Assembly (NCBI GenBank): GCA_034620365.1
Contig: JAQGEQ010000254.1
Location: forward strand, 434,001 to 498,000
DNA from: Pegea sp. RAD2-039
Lineage: Eukaryota > Chordata > Thaliacea > Salpida > Salpidae
DNA length: 64,000 bases
Direction: 5' to 3'
Made by a program: the position numbers and the translations under genes
The notes under the pieces: model-generated
Told to the model about the DNA's origin: nothing
The model's database searches: none
The model's input: the letters and a program-made list of their open reading frames with translations, nothing else
Shown: in pieces, positions 1 to 12,054 of the stretch
How the letters are laid out: every line of letters begins with the position of its first letter
Numbering within the stretch: position 1 is the stretch's first letter

Positions 1-93
1 ATTAAATGATGTATAATTTAAATTTCTTAATTATAATTTTTAAAAGTTAATTTACAAATACATAAGAAAAAGTAAAAATCATGTTTTACTTAC

Positions 94-1029
94 AGGGTGT
101 ATTGATTCGACTTCTACAATATTTTGGCATTCCTTCTCTATTCAGTAAGTAGGGGACAGTGGAAATCTGTACCTCATGTTTTAATGTCTGCCTCAACGTT
201 GTACAATCATCTACAATAAACTGTGCCTGAAATTAATTTAAAACTTGTTATTAGCTTGAAGAACAAGATTTGAACAAATCTTTACGTCTTCTTGCCAGTA
301 CTTGTATGACTCAGGAGGATATATTTGATAATGATAGTCGTACCAATCAATGAAATATAAGAGACGAAAAAACTTAGGTTTTCTCAATTTATTTGATCCT
401 AAAAATTTGAAGTAAATCTAAAACAGTAAATCATCAATTTAAATCTTAAATTTTAAATTTGATGTCTCTAGTGATCGATCAATTTTAAACATCTTTAACA
501 CCTGGATAAGTAAAATTGATGACTATTCTATTATCATTTTGATAAGGTTCATATGTAATTGAGCAGTCTATAGGCCGGGGTGTGGCTATAGTTTTGTTTC
601 TTGTAGGTTTAGAGAAGGTAAAGGCTTCTACAAAAACATAAATCAATGAATTTAAATAACTATTTGAAAAACTTTTAATTTTTTAACCAGTAAAACTAGA
701 AAAAAAGTTCTTGTTAGCTTGCTAAGTTCATTACACAAACCTTCTTTAAGACACAGAATAAAATTATAAGAATTGAAATACTTTAAATAAATTAGATTTT
801 GAGCTTGTATAAAAATGATTTATAAAGACACAAGCTAAAAAAGTTTGATTATTTCATCTTTATTTTGTCTAAAAGTTTATTGAAACTTACGTTTAGTGTA
901 ACAATTATCTGAACGTTTCCAATGTTCACATAAAGAGCATCTATATACTTTTAAAGAACTTCCAAAATTTGTAATGACAAATAAAACAAAAAACGACAAA
1001 AATAAACTTATTTTACATTTTTTTTCCAT
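94..1029 (-). CDS. Partial gene for an unrecognised secreted protein (four exons, runs off left edge)
   Basis: Reconstructed on the minus strand from four phase-compatible exons: 1029-891, 627-502, 398-286 and 226-94. Each is bounded by good GT and AG sites, and the last has a GTAAGT donor, so the gene continues left of the window. Exon 1 starts with an ATG and encodes a signal peptide (short basic start MEKKCK, then a Leu/Phe/Val-rich core). The mature part has scattered cysteines (CSLCEHW, DNC, DCS, DDC, KYC), two possible N-glycosylation sites (NKT, NFT) and a Tyr-rich stretch (DWYDYHYQIYPPESYKYW). All junctions keep the frame, which is the main support. I do not recognise the family; the N-terminal CxxC pair after a signal peptide only loosely recalls small secreted Cys-rich folds. 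Each exon is too short to stand out on its own. Confidence 0.6.
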
Positions 1030-3059
1030 TTTGTTTTTAAGGTATTCTGTCTAAGACACACTCATTAAAAATTTAATTAAAGAATAAGCTTTTATCTCAG
1101 CTTTTTAACCTAAATTTAAATTAAACCACTGTTTATTTTTATAAAATATCTCAACAATTTTACTTTAAAACTGCTTTAAGTAGTTTTAGAAACTTTTACA
1201 GCAAAGTAAAAAAACATATGATTATTTAGAGATACGCAGCTTATATACTTATCTGCTTTCTTTGAAGTTTACTTAAATTGCTATGAATTGCAAGTAAATA
1301 AATTTCTTAGCTTTTGAAATATATTACTTAACAAACATTTAGAAGACTGTTTACAAAATATTTTGCTAAAACTAAATAGTAAGACAAACCTTTATAAAAA
1401 CTTAAAAAGAAGAAATAAATTTGCTTTTGTAGTTCTTTAAATAATTAGTTTCTAAGATTTTACAAAAAGTAGTTTTTAATGTTTTAATTCAATGTCATAA
1501 ATAGATACCCGAAAACTTCACATAATTTCTTAAAGATTAATAATTATATCCACTTCTTCTTATATAATAAAATGTAACTGTTAGACATCAAATATCAATT
1601 TCAAGTTAGTTTGCTGTAGATACAAAACTCCGATTTGTAGTAATTGAAATTTCATGTTTTACTATCGAAGTGAAAGATTGCTTTTTCGGTAGTTCACAAT
1701 TCAAACTTTAAAACACCAAATTCATAAACCTTCAAATAAATCGATTATTTGATTAGTTGAAAGACTATTTGAGCGCAAACTTTGCTGATCAACAATTATT
1801 GACATTTAAAAAACTTCTTCTTATGTTGGACAAGTAAACAGAAAAGTTGTATTGATATATTATTGAAGTTAATGTAAATATTTCTCTGACTTACAATTAG
1901 AGAAACTATTTTCTAGAAATTAATTTGTAAACACTGCAACTATTCCCTATTTTTTGATTTGGAAACTGTTTGGAAATAATAATTGAAGAAATAACTTTAT
2001 GGTTTAAATTTTAGATATCCATATTTTTACAAACAAAATAAAAATATAAAATGATTAGATTGAAAAATTATCTATCTTATAATAAGTACGTTTTTAGTTG
2101 CTCTAGAATTTATAAAAACAGATAATAAGTAATTTCAAAATATTAATAAGTATATACGTTAGATCCTTGTGTACATGTTCTTATCAAGGAGTCTTTAGTG
2201 ACTTTTTAGAGACTAATCTTTAACTTCAAAGGGATACTTTTGTGATTGTTATTTAATTAATTCATCTTTGACGTCAGGAAAGTTTGCACTTGCATATATT
2301 CTAAATCATATATAATTTGAAAAGCTGGATAAAGCTACAAAATGTATTGTCAATTGTTTTGTAAATTAATTTAAATGAAACAAAAAAGTATTTAATATAC
2401 TTTGAAATTATAAATTGAAATAATCAAGAAATTGCACGCATTTTAATTTTTGTGGATGTTGCAATTAAATATTTTGCTAAATTTTGTTATAATTTTTTCA
2501 ATTAGACAAAAATGTCTATTATTAGATTTAAAAAATATTGTTTACTGTTTTAACTTTTACTTTTTTCAATTCAAATTGATAGTTTAATCTAAAGAACTCA
2601 TATTTTGAAGAAACGTTTTATTGAGAAAGAAACTGTTTAATATTGTAGCTTAGCAAGATGATTTAGCAAATAAACCAATGAGAAACCATAAAAAATTACA
2701 ATATACTTTAGACTAAAATAAACTTTAAGTATTTTGATGAATAATTTACTTAATCTACAAACTTATTGAAGTACAGTTGATGAAAGTTGAATCAAGTTAA
2801 AAGTAAATAACCTAGGATAACAAATCAAAATTAAAATGTTTTAAACTATATTTGTACTAATTTATTACTAACATTACAGAGTTTAGTTATTCAGATGTTT
2901 TATTCTTTAAAGTAAACAGTTTTCTTATATTGAGAGATCAAATTAACAATATTCTATGAGCTATAATTCAAAACTAATTGTTAAAAAAGCATATTTAGAG
3001 GAAAAAAACACTGATAGTTTCAAAATTTCATTTTCTTTCTTGATAAAGATTTTTGATTT
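1030..3059. other. Intergenic AT-rich DNA
   Basis: No long open frame and no recognisable repeat or RNA gene. It presumably contains the promoter of the leftward secreted-protein gene next to 1029, but no clear TATA box could be assigned. Confidence 0.6.
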
Positions 3060-3412
3060 AATTTATTCAGTGCATGGCTGCAGATAAAGGATAATAGAGA
3101 TCTTACAAACAAAAACACAATATCGGAGTCGCTCGCGTTGTTCAAAAAGAAGTTGAACCATTATAATATTGCCAACATTGTCATTTCTAAACTATGATTT
3201 TTTTTTTTCTCTTTTTTATATTATTAACATTCTATGCAATTGTTCACTGTTATATGCTTTGAAGACCACTGAAATGCCATGTGTTACATTTTTTACTTTC
3301 CATATTTTTGACTAAATAGATGTTATTTGTGAGAATGTGTGTTAGTGAGAGGTACTCTCTTCAGGTACCCTCCTTCGCATTTACTGTAATAAATAAATAA
3401 ATATGAGCAGGA
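3060..3412 (+). mobile_element. 3' end of a CR1/Jockey-type LINE
   Basis: The 3' terminus (around 3350-3400, CAGGTACCCTCCTTCGCATT followed by TAAATAAATAAAT) recurs in inverse orientation at 35148 and 61467, and partly at 45165. Upstream, 3123-3197 encodes the typical end of a LINE reverse transcriptase ORF (ESLALFKKKLNHYNI, then a short tail and stop), matching the reverse strand near 35330-35400. The element is 5'-truncated to about 350 bp, as is usual for target-primed LINE copies, and ends in a TAAA microsatellite. Confidence 0.75.
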
Positions 3413-4606
3413 AGTTAATGAAAACGTCTTGATCATCACAATTTAACATAATTAAAGTAGAAGAAATAAAAATGAAAGGTAAATAAAGCATTAAGATGAT
3501 GAAAACCATTATTACTTTTAAAGAATAGTACAAAGTCATGAAAAAGCGATTCTGCGTCTGTCATTGTATATCTCACATATCTAAAGAAATGCTGATTAAA
3601 GCTTTACATATGGATTGTTGATAAAATCTTTTCGAATGAATGTTTTTTGATAGTTGTAATACTTAAAGTTTTGTAGTCTCAATAAAATTTAATTATTATT
3701 TGTCGTAATCAGTTAAGCTTATTTTTTTGACACTGAGTAACCTTAGAGCAAATGTTGCAAATTTTGAATTAAACTATCTTTCAATAACTTGCAAAAAAAT
3801 CTTAAGTAGATATCTGCTTGCCTGTCAGCTTAAAATATAATAGTAATCAAAAGTAATTGATCAATGAAACTAATTAGTTATTCATAAAGATAAATTAAAA
3901 AATAAAATTCTTGAAACACTCACAGGTCTTATGACAATTAGTTTAGAAATTTTACAGAATCTTTTACTGGTTGAATCAAATTCAAAAGATGAGGTAAAGA
4001 CATAAAACATTTATATGTACTTTTCAAACTGTTAACTAGACATTACCCAAAGGATAAAAAAGTAAAATTTCTTCAGTGAAAATTTTGAAACAATTTTTCA
4101 ATTTGAGTAATATACTTTTTTATTAAAGTTAAATTTATAAGTACAAATAGGTTTTTGAGTGTATTCTTTTAAACAGCAAATATAAATATTATTTCTTTAG
4201 AGTTTCTTCATTTTAATTTCTAGTACGTTTCTGCTTATTATCATGTATTGTCTTTCCTTTTTATATATCGTTAATAATTAAGATTTTCTTTTTTAGTTAC
4301 TAATATTTCTTCATAATAAGCAAAGCTACAAAGTTCTGTAAATCTGTTTTTAATTTATCGTTTTATGGAAGGAATTTTCATCTTGAAGAAATATTTTTTA
4401 AGTTTTCCCTGGTGCAAATTAGTTTTATAACTATTTCAAGGAATTTAGATTAAAAAAGATACTTTTGAAATGATTTTTTCCCACTGAAAGATTACTTCTC
4501 AAAACTTAATTCCTATTAATTAAGGTGAAAATTATCAAAGTTTAATTAAAAAGATTTTTGCTATTTTGAGTTTGTACTTCTGAATGTGAATGTAGAAGAG
4601 TTTTTG
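3413..4606. other. Intergenic AT-rich DNA
   Basis: Nothing supported beyond AT-rich sequence. No ORF with codon-like composition and no repeat recognised. Confidence 0.6.
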
Positions 4607-5165
4607 TAAAAAAGGTTTATGTGTCCTTCTGCTAAAAAAAAACATCTGAGAACTCACAATTGATTTTATCAAACTTTCATTTGTTTAAATTTTTATTGGT
4701 TTGTTAAAACTGTTCACTTTGTTGTTTAATTAAAAATCGTTGGACGAAAAGATCATCTCGACAAGCATATCTCAAATTCATCTTAACAAACATAATGATT
4801 CAGTTTACTTAAAGAAGACTTATCAATACGAGATTTGCAAAAAATCTTTTAGTCATAGAAGTAGCAAACAAAGACACATTCGTACTACTCACAAGAAGCA
4901 AAAAGCTTTTGTTTGTAGGGAATGTGGAAAGTCATTTGAGCAATCAAGTCAACTCACAAGACACAAACGAATCCACACAGGCGAGAAGTTGTTTCATGGC
5001 AAGTTTTGCTCAACATGATTTACAAATTCATCTAGTTTGAAACGACACGAAGTCATGAACCACGCCAGAAATTTCCCAAATAACTGCAGCATTTGTAAAA
5101 GTACTCAAGATTTTGAATCACTGAAAAAGTGATCCTTCCAAGCAAGACCTGAGTTTAAAAACAGG
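4607..5165 (+). pseudogene. Scrambled PRDM9-paralogue zinc-finger pseudogene
   Basis: Two joined pieces resemble the terminal exon of the intact PRDM9 gene at 11130-11800. Positions 4607-4740 match its last zinc finger, stop and 3' UTR. Positions 4741-5165 match an earlier part of the same exon, from the end of finger 3 through fingers 4-7 (QRHIRTTH, FVCRECGKSF, HKRIHTGEKL, NNCSICK). The 3' end therefore precedes the fingers, as after a tandem duplication that lost its middle. Defects include a frame change in the finger-3 remnant, a TGA at 5016-5018 inside finger 6, a missing cysteine (FHGKFC) and a stop before finger 7 is complete. No SET or KRAB region is visible nearby, so this is a broken paralogue and not an alternative exon of PRDM9. 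Confidence 0.8.
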
Positions 5166-8100
5166 CAAAAGTTTACAATCAAAATTCTTTATGCAAATTG
5201 ATTTACTTTTGAAAGCTTCAGTTGGTAGAAAATTTGACTTCAAATAAAAATATCTCCAAATCAGCAGTTGGAAATATTAAATATACTTTGCACATTCAGT
5301 CAAAACCATTTTCTGAAAAAAATCCTTTCATGATATAATTTGAATAATAAAATATTACAAAAGTAAATTTATAAATTATGATTTAACTTGAGTGGATTTT
5401 TCTAAAATTAAAACTTTATTTAAGAAGAAAAGTAATGTTACATTTTGTGTATGAATCACAGAAAGAGTTATTTTATGAATCAATTGGCTTTTTACTGTAA
5501 CCGTTCAAATGAATAGATTTCAAGTTATCTTCGTAGAATACAAAAGCAACAAATTGTTATATAAAATTTTAAAATATTTTTGTGTTAAATGCGTTTAATA
5601 TAAGTTTGATTTGGTTGGTTGTAAATGTTTACAAGTCAAGATGACAAATTGACTAAATAACTTTTACAAAAAATTTTATGTTTCACAGAGTTTTTAAAGC
5701 AATTTTTGCTGATTGGTAAATTCGGAAAGAATTTTTGAATAATAAATGTGATGAGATGAAGTTTCGCTAAAACACAACTAATACTCAAAATTTAATTAAT
5801 TAGATATTAATATATATAATAATATAAAAAAATATAATACATAAAAATGTATGCAATATTATTAAATTATCTTTAAAACTAATTACTAATAATAAAAATT
5901 AAAAAGTACAAACCTGTTTTCGATACATTGAAAAACGGAATCTAAGATAGAATATTTGCTAAAGATTATAAATAAATATAAATATTCTTGTATTTATTCC
6001 TTTGAAAAGTATCTTTATTATTTTCCAATATTTTAGTGATTTTGATTTAAAATCTTTTAAACTTTATTAAATTCTAAAAAATATCGAGTCAGATAAATCC
6101 TCAAAGCAAGTTTGTGACAACAAATTAGCGCGCAAACGAAATAACAATTTGAAATGGTTAAAATTGGCTTTTTTTGAAATTTCTCTAGATATCAATTGTA
6201 AAATGGCAACTAAATTCACAGGAGATATACTATAAAAGTATCATTTTTATATGATCTCTTTATAACCAGTGTTAAAAATTTGTCTGAGGACAGTAGTAAG
6301 AAATTAGTGCAGTAAACATTATAAAGTAAATATTTAAACAAATTGTTTAAACATATTAGGATAAATAATATAATTTTATTCTTGAAGTTTACAAGTTGTT
6401 ACTTAGAAAGGTACTTTAATAACTAAGATCATCATAATATTTAATATCTAACAGTAAGCAAAAATTTTTTTATCTGCCAATATTGAATTACAGAAATTGA
6501 TATTTTTTAATAAAATTTCATAAAATTCAAAAAACGTTACTTACTATCGACGTTGATATAGTAGGCGTTTAACTAAATCACATATAATAATGGTTAATGT
6601 ATAAATGATTTTCCTTTAGTTCAAATTCCTTTTAATATCAGTTTGAATCTTTAAAGATATTTTGTTCTATACCCATCCAATAAGTTCATTATACTTGAAA
6701 TCATCATTGCTTAAATTAATTGTTACTTTGTCAAATCGATTTATACTTGATATAACTTTAATACTACTAATCTATTTTTGCAACTTTTGCAAATTATTGA
6801 CTCATATTATTTTTGCAACAGTGTTAAAATTATTTTTTATTATTTCAAAATCAATATATTTGAATAAAACAATTTATCTTATCAACAATAACATCTCCAT
6901 AAAAGTTAATTTCACCAAGTTTGTAAGAAAATTAAATAGTTTTCACTGCGTTTGTATGATTTATTTTTCTGGTTAACTTTTGTATTATATAAACAACTAA
7001 AAAAGCTTTTAAACAATTAAGCAGAAGAAACTACTTACTTCATAATATTTGACGTATAAATATTAGTAGTGACGCTAACGGTTGTTTCGGTAGACACTTG
7101 TTGGATAGTTGCTGATTGATAGATTTTAACTGGTAAACGAATCTTTATTATTGGTGGTATATGAATGGTGATTGCTCAAAAATAGCTATTATTTGTTTAA
7201 AAATGGTTGCCGTTTGGTTTATATATAGTGTTTAGTATTCTTGTATTAAATTGCTGTTTGGTTTGTAAATGATTTTAGAGAAAGTTTGTTAGTTTTAAAA
7301 TTGTTGGTAGTTTATTTATAGTGTGGTTGTAACGCCTTCTGAAGAAATTAAACATAAAAACGAAGTTCCATTCAATCAAAATTCTAACAAGACCCAGTTT
7401 AATAACAGCTTTTCCAATAGAGTGATTATAGTTTAAAGTTATCTTATAGAATCATTTACTGCGCTATAATCCACCAATTCTTAGAAATTAATGTTTAGAA
7501 AATACGATTTAGTAATGTTGTTGATAATCAAAAACACAAATGTTAGTTTCTTTAATTTCTTGTTTATTTTGTAATCATAACTTAAAATCATTACTTATAC
7601 TGTTGTATTCATACTTTTCTATATTAAGAAAGCAAAACTGTTGTACATAAGGACTTACATTCTCTTAGTGAATTCATAATATTTTTTATTGATGTGAGCT
7701 AATTAATATACAACCTACAGCCATATGTTGAATAAAGTAGTCATAATTTTCCATTTAAAAATTCAGTCAGTCAAAAATTAAAAGTTTTACTAATCCTTTA
7801 TTATCTTTAAATTACATTACTGAAGTATAAAAGATGGGTATGCTGGATTTCATAATTTGAACTGTCATTTAAGAGATTGTAGTGTTTTTAAATGTAGTAA
7901 TAACTGAAGAAAAATTTAAACCAGTATCATTGAAAGCAAAAATACTATAGTCTGAAAATGTCAAAGACTGGGTCATATCTAAAACTCTGAATTACGAAGT
8001 TATGAGTAACTGCTAGTTAAAGTTCACTGATTAACATTTAATATTGTTATTATTTTCTTTTTATAAAACACTAGACAGACTTTGTTGTCAAAGATCCTAG

Positions 8101-8242
8101 AATTCACGGTAAAGTATATGAAATGCGTTTTTCTGTAGTTCCGTAAAGACTAAATAAGTTAGGGACACAAAATTCCTGTAAAAGTGTAACAATTACTCAT
8201 CGTTAGTTTCAAAAATCTACTTTCCAAATTATTTTTATTAGT
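5166..8242. other. Intergenic AT-rich DNA
   Basis: The only longer frame (6662-6976, 104 codons) is Ile/Leu/Phe/Asn-rich, lies in AT-rich sequence and has no recognisable domain, so it is not called. No other feature is supported. Confidence 0.5.
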
Positions 8243-8775
8243 TTTCAAAGATTGTTGGCTTAAAAAGTGGTCAATGTTATCGCTAAAAAACAAATTTGAA
8301 CAGTTGATTATCATCCTTTCAATTTCAATTTTAATTTACTATTTGTTACTTTTATGCTGTAGAAAATAATTATTCGCTCTTGTATAAGTTTAAAAATTAG
8401 ATAAATCTTGGAATATAAATTAACTGTACGAGATATTTTCATAAATCTATTAATTTTCTTATAAAAATGACACTTTTATAGACGGTTGCAGAAATTATAT
8501 TAAATCATAAGAAATTAGATTTCAAAGATTGTTGGCTTAAACAGTGGTCAACTTTATCCCTAAAAAAAATTTGATAAGTTAATTATTGACATTTTTATTT
8601 ATTGCTTTTATGTTGTAGGAATATAATTATATACTTTTTGTGAAAGCTTAGAAGTTAGAAAAAATTTATGTAAAATGAATTAACTTCACCAGATTTTTTC
8701 ATAAAAATATCAAATTTATTTATAAATAAGATTTTTATAGATGGTTGCAGAAACTATATTGAAGAATAAGAAATT
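8243..8775. repeat. Two-copy tandem repeat of about 275 bp upstream of PRDM9
   Basis: Copy 1 starts at 8243 and copy 2 at 8519. Both begin TTTCAAAGATTGTTGGCTTAA or a close variant, continue through a GTGGTCAA block and a TTTATGTTGTAG/TTTATGCTGTAG block, and end near TTTTTATAGATGGTTGCAGA. They are clearly diverged. Copy 2 ends less than 200 bp before the PRDM9 start codon, so the repeat may overlap its promoter; no regulatory function is shown. Confidence 0.7.
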
Positions 8776-8952
8776 ATATTAAACATTTTGGTGTAAACTA
8801 AAAAATTGTTTAAACTTTATATTTATTCGAGATACTGAATTGTGATTGGCTGATTGATATATTTCATTTTTATCAATTTTGAAGTTATTTCAGTCAGACG
8901 TGATTACAGTAATTACTGAGTTAATTTCAAAAGCTCTTTGAACTTTTCTAAA

Positions 8953-11728
8953 ATGTCGAAAATTGCAAAAATTTTAAGGAAAGGAGGTGATGCTGCCCAA
9001 GAAATAAGAGATATCATTGACAGTTGGGATGGATTCACCTATATAAATATAGAGGAAAAATTTAAACAAGTGAAAGAACGGGTAGTCGTTCAAAAACTAC
9101 TTAAACCTGGCGAATATGAGAAGTTAAGCAAGTTTGAAAGAAAACGAATAAGAAAAATGAATAGAGAATATACTATGTTGTGGGTGTTGGGTAAGTTAGT
9201 TTTGTTGTTGTATTTTTTACGCTTGTTATTTAGTTTGTGTTTGTTGACAATGAAAACAAGTATTTTTACTGTCACCATTTCTTAAAAACTAGTTAAAAAT
9301 TGTTCTATTATATTAAAAGTTTGATAAAAAAATTATTTTATTTATTATCTACTAAAAATATTGATTTTATTAAAATTAAATAATTTTACGATTTAATCAA
9401 ATTTCACTTTTTAAATATTTCATAGTTGATGGCGTAAATGATAATTGTTTTTCAATCTTTTTGTTTAATGATAAATGTTAAAATAAAACTATTAATGATA
9501 GAACTTCCTCTTCCAACTGAGAGGAGTATTAGAGCGCTACTTGGTTTGCCTCCAAAAAAAGGATTCCAAGTTAATTTCACTTCTGATGAAGAAAGTGATG
9601 AAGATTGGACTCCTCAGAAGATTAGTAAGAAGAGAAGTAAAGATGAAGTGAAATTAAGTAAAAGAAAATCTGAATTTAATAATTTCTTATTTAATAAAAT
9701 CAAATTTTTTTCTAAATTATTTTAGCTTTGAGGGATTTTGCAAAACGAAGAAATTGGGTGGAAAAAGTGAACAATTATTTACTTGAAATAAAAATATTTG
9801 TAATTTAAAAAGTTTCTTAATAATTGTTTAATTAATCAACTAATAATCAGTAATTAGTTATTTTACTAATATTGTTCAAAAATTTAACAGAAGTTGATGA
9901 CTGGTCTGACTAAAAAAGAAAATGTTCCAGTTAAAATATCTGGTTTGTTTTAACTTTTGTCTAAATAGTTTTATTAAAAAGTGATTTTTTAGGTCCTAAA
10001 AAACAAGCAAACCCGAAAAAACAGGATGTTGTAAGTAGAGATAAAAATAATTTCTGATTTTTGTGAAATTTATCAATTAAACTTTTCAATTTGAATTTTT
10101 ACAGAAAGTTGAACCAAGATATCCCAAGCGAGAAGTGGTAAGAGTAAATTATGAGGATGAGGGTGCAGATGAAGATGATTATTTGTGTAAGTTTCATTTA
10201 CTACATTAAAATAAAATTACTAATATTTCAAATAAACAATTTTCAATAAAATAGATTTTTTTTTTACAATTTAGTTTGTGATAAATGTAATAAGCTACAT
10301 TTTGGTGATTGTCCTGTACATGGCAAAATGAGTCAAGTTCCAGATACCAAAATCAAAATGGTTAGTTTCAAATATTTGTTTTGAAATAATTTCAAATTTT
10401 ATCGATTTATTTAATTTGGAAAATTAAAATTTATTTCTTTTTTAAAATTGAGAATTTGATGGGACGAGCAAAACTTACTTGCCCAAAAGGGCTCAGAGTT
10501 GCTAAATCCTCTATAAGATGTGGTGGTGAAGGAGTTTGGACAGATGTTACTATACCAGAAGGTATTGTATTTGGACCATATGAGGGTGAAAAGATTCATC
10601 GTCAGGATGTACAAAAATTGAAACATGTGTATGAAGGAGGATGTGCTTGGCAGGTATTGATGAATGATTTTCAACATAAATTAGTTTGTAGAAATTTGAA
10701 ACAATTTGGTTTTTTAGATTTACAAGAAAGGAAAGTTGTCTCATTATATTGATGGGAAAGATAGAAGATGCAGTAATTGGCTGAGTTATGTCAATTGTGC
10801 AAGGTGATTGGTTGTTATTTGTAAGTTTTGACAAAAGTTTGATTCTTAATTTGTTTTATAGATTTGAACAAGAACAAAATCTTATTGCTTTCCAATACAA
10901 ACAAGCAATTTATTATAAAACGTTTAAAAAGATAAAAAAGAATTCAGAATTGCTTGTTTGGTACGGGAAGCAATATGCTCAAGAGTTGGGGATCTCAGTT
11001 AATAATGAGACTCCTCAAATGAAGATCAAAGAGTTGAAAATGAACCCAAAATTACTATTAAGAAGTAAATTGAGATTTTTTCAAGTATTTAAATAAAAGC
11101 AAATTTGTAAAAAAATAATTTATTTGCAGCTGATCTCTTCATATGTAAGTTATGTGTGGAAATTTTTGGGAATAAAGAAGCTTATGAAAATCATATAAAA
11201 AGGAAACATCAGAGTGGAAAGAAAAAGCATTCTTGCAATCTATGTGATTATTCTACGGATATAAAAGCCAATCTCATACAACACCAGTTGACTCATAGTA
11301 AAAAGAAGGAATTTGTTTGTCGGCTGTGTGGAAAATGTTTCGGAATGAAAAGTAGCCTCAAGTTACATCATAAATCAATTCATTTAAAGGAATCTCATCC
11401 ATGTGAGATTTGCAACAAATCATTTAGTCAGAAAATTAATTTACAAACCCACATTCGTACTGTCCACGAAAAGCAGAAAGCTTTCGTTTGTATCGAATGT
11501 GGAAAGTCATTTGGGCTATCAAGTAATCTCACAACACACCAACGAATCCACACAGGCGAGAAGTTATATGATTGCAAGTTTTGCTCAAAATCTTTTTCGG
11601 ATCCATCTGGTTTGAAAAGTCACGAAATCATGATGCACACCAAAAATTTCCCACATAACTGCAGCATTTGCAAAAAAGGGTTTATGTGTCCTTCTGCTCT
11701 AAAGAATCATATGAGAAGTCACAATTAA
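8953..11728 (+). CDS. PRDM9: PRDM9-type histone H3 methyltransferase with KRAB-like, SSXRD, SET and seven C2H2 zinc fingers
   Basis: In animals that retain it, PRDM9 binds DNA through its fingers and trimethylates H3K4 and H3K36 to mark meiotic recombination sites. The exons I can place are 8953-9190, 9502 to about 9660, a possible short one near 9890-9940, 9994-10030, about 10105-10187, about 10275-10360, 10453-10653, 10718-10803, 10862-11064 and 11130-11728. In order they encode a KRAB-like region (FERKRIRKMNREYTMLWVLG), the SSXRD signature (DEESDEDWTP) and the pre-SET zinc knuckle (CDKCNKLHFGDCPVHG). The SET domain follows, with GEGVWTD, FGPYEG, YIDGKD, SNWLSYVNCAR, EQNLIAFQY and the active-site segment ELLVWYGKQYAQELG. 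The terminal exon has seven C2H2 fingers, only one junction carrying the TGEK linker. All catalytic landmarks are present and junction phases agree. I start at the ATG at 8953; the frame is open a few codons upstream without an ATG. AATAAA lies at 11794. Confidence 0.92.
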
Positions 11729-11803
11729 TTTTATGAAACTTTCATTTGTCCAACTTTTTGTTTATTTGTTAAAATTGTTTAATTTGTTGTTTTAATAAAA
11801 GTT

Positions 11804-11935
11804 TGATTTACTCGATTTGTTGTGATGTCAATTTGAATATTTGAAAAAGTTCAAAGAATTGTATTTAAAAAAGATCTAAGCAAATAATCAATAAACAAAT
11901 AATTTCAAATAGTTACTTGCTAAAATGTTTAAACA
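11804..11935 (+). repeat. Boundary repeat copy 1 (left edge of array)
   Basis: Begins TGATTTACTCGATTTGTTGTG, about 10 bp after the PRDM9 AATAAA signal, and ends in AGTTACTTGCTAAA. It matches 18392-18540 and 23272-23420 directly and 27811-27956 inversely. This copy is the most diverged and lacks an internal TTATTAATT segment seen in the others. Confidence 0.75.
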
Positions 11936-12054
11936 AACTAATATGAGTTGAAATATAATTTATTTGAAGATTTGTGATGATTAAATATGAATATAGTAAT
12001 AGTTAGTTGATAGAAATACTTAGTTTTGTAAACAATAGATAAATATTAGGCAAT

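Noticed and set aside
6662-6976. 104-codon plus frame
   Set aside because: AT-rich Ile/Leu/Phe/Asn translation, no domain, no splice or promoter context; best explained as a chance open frame.
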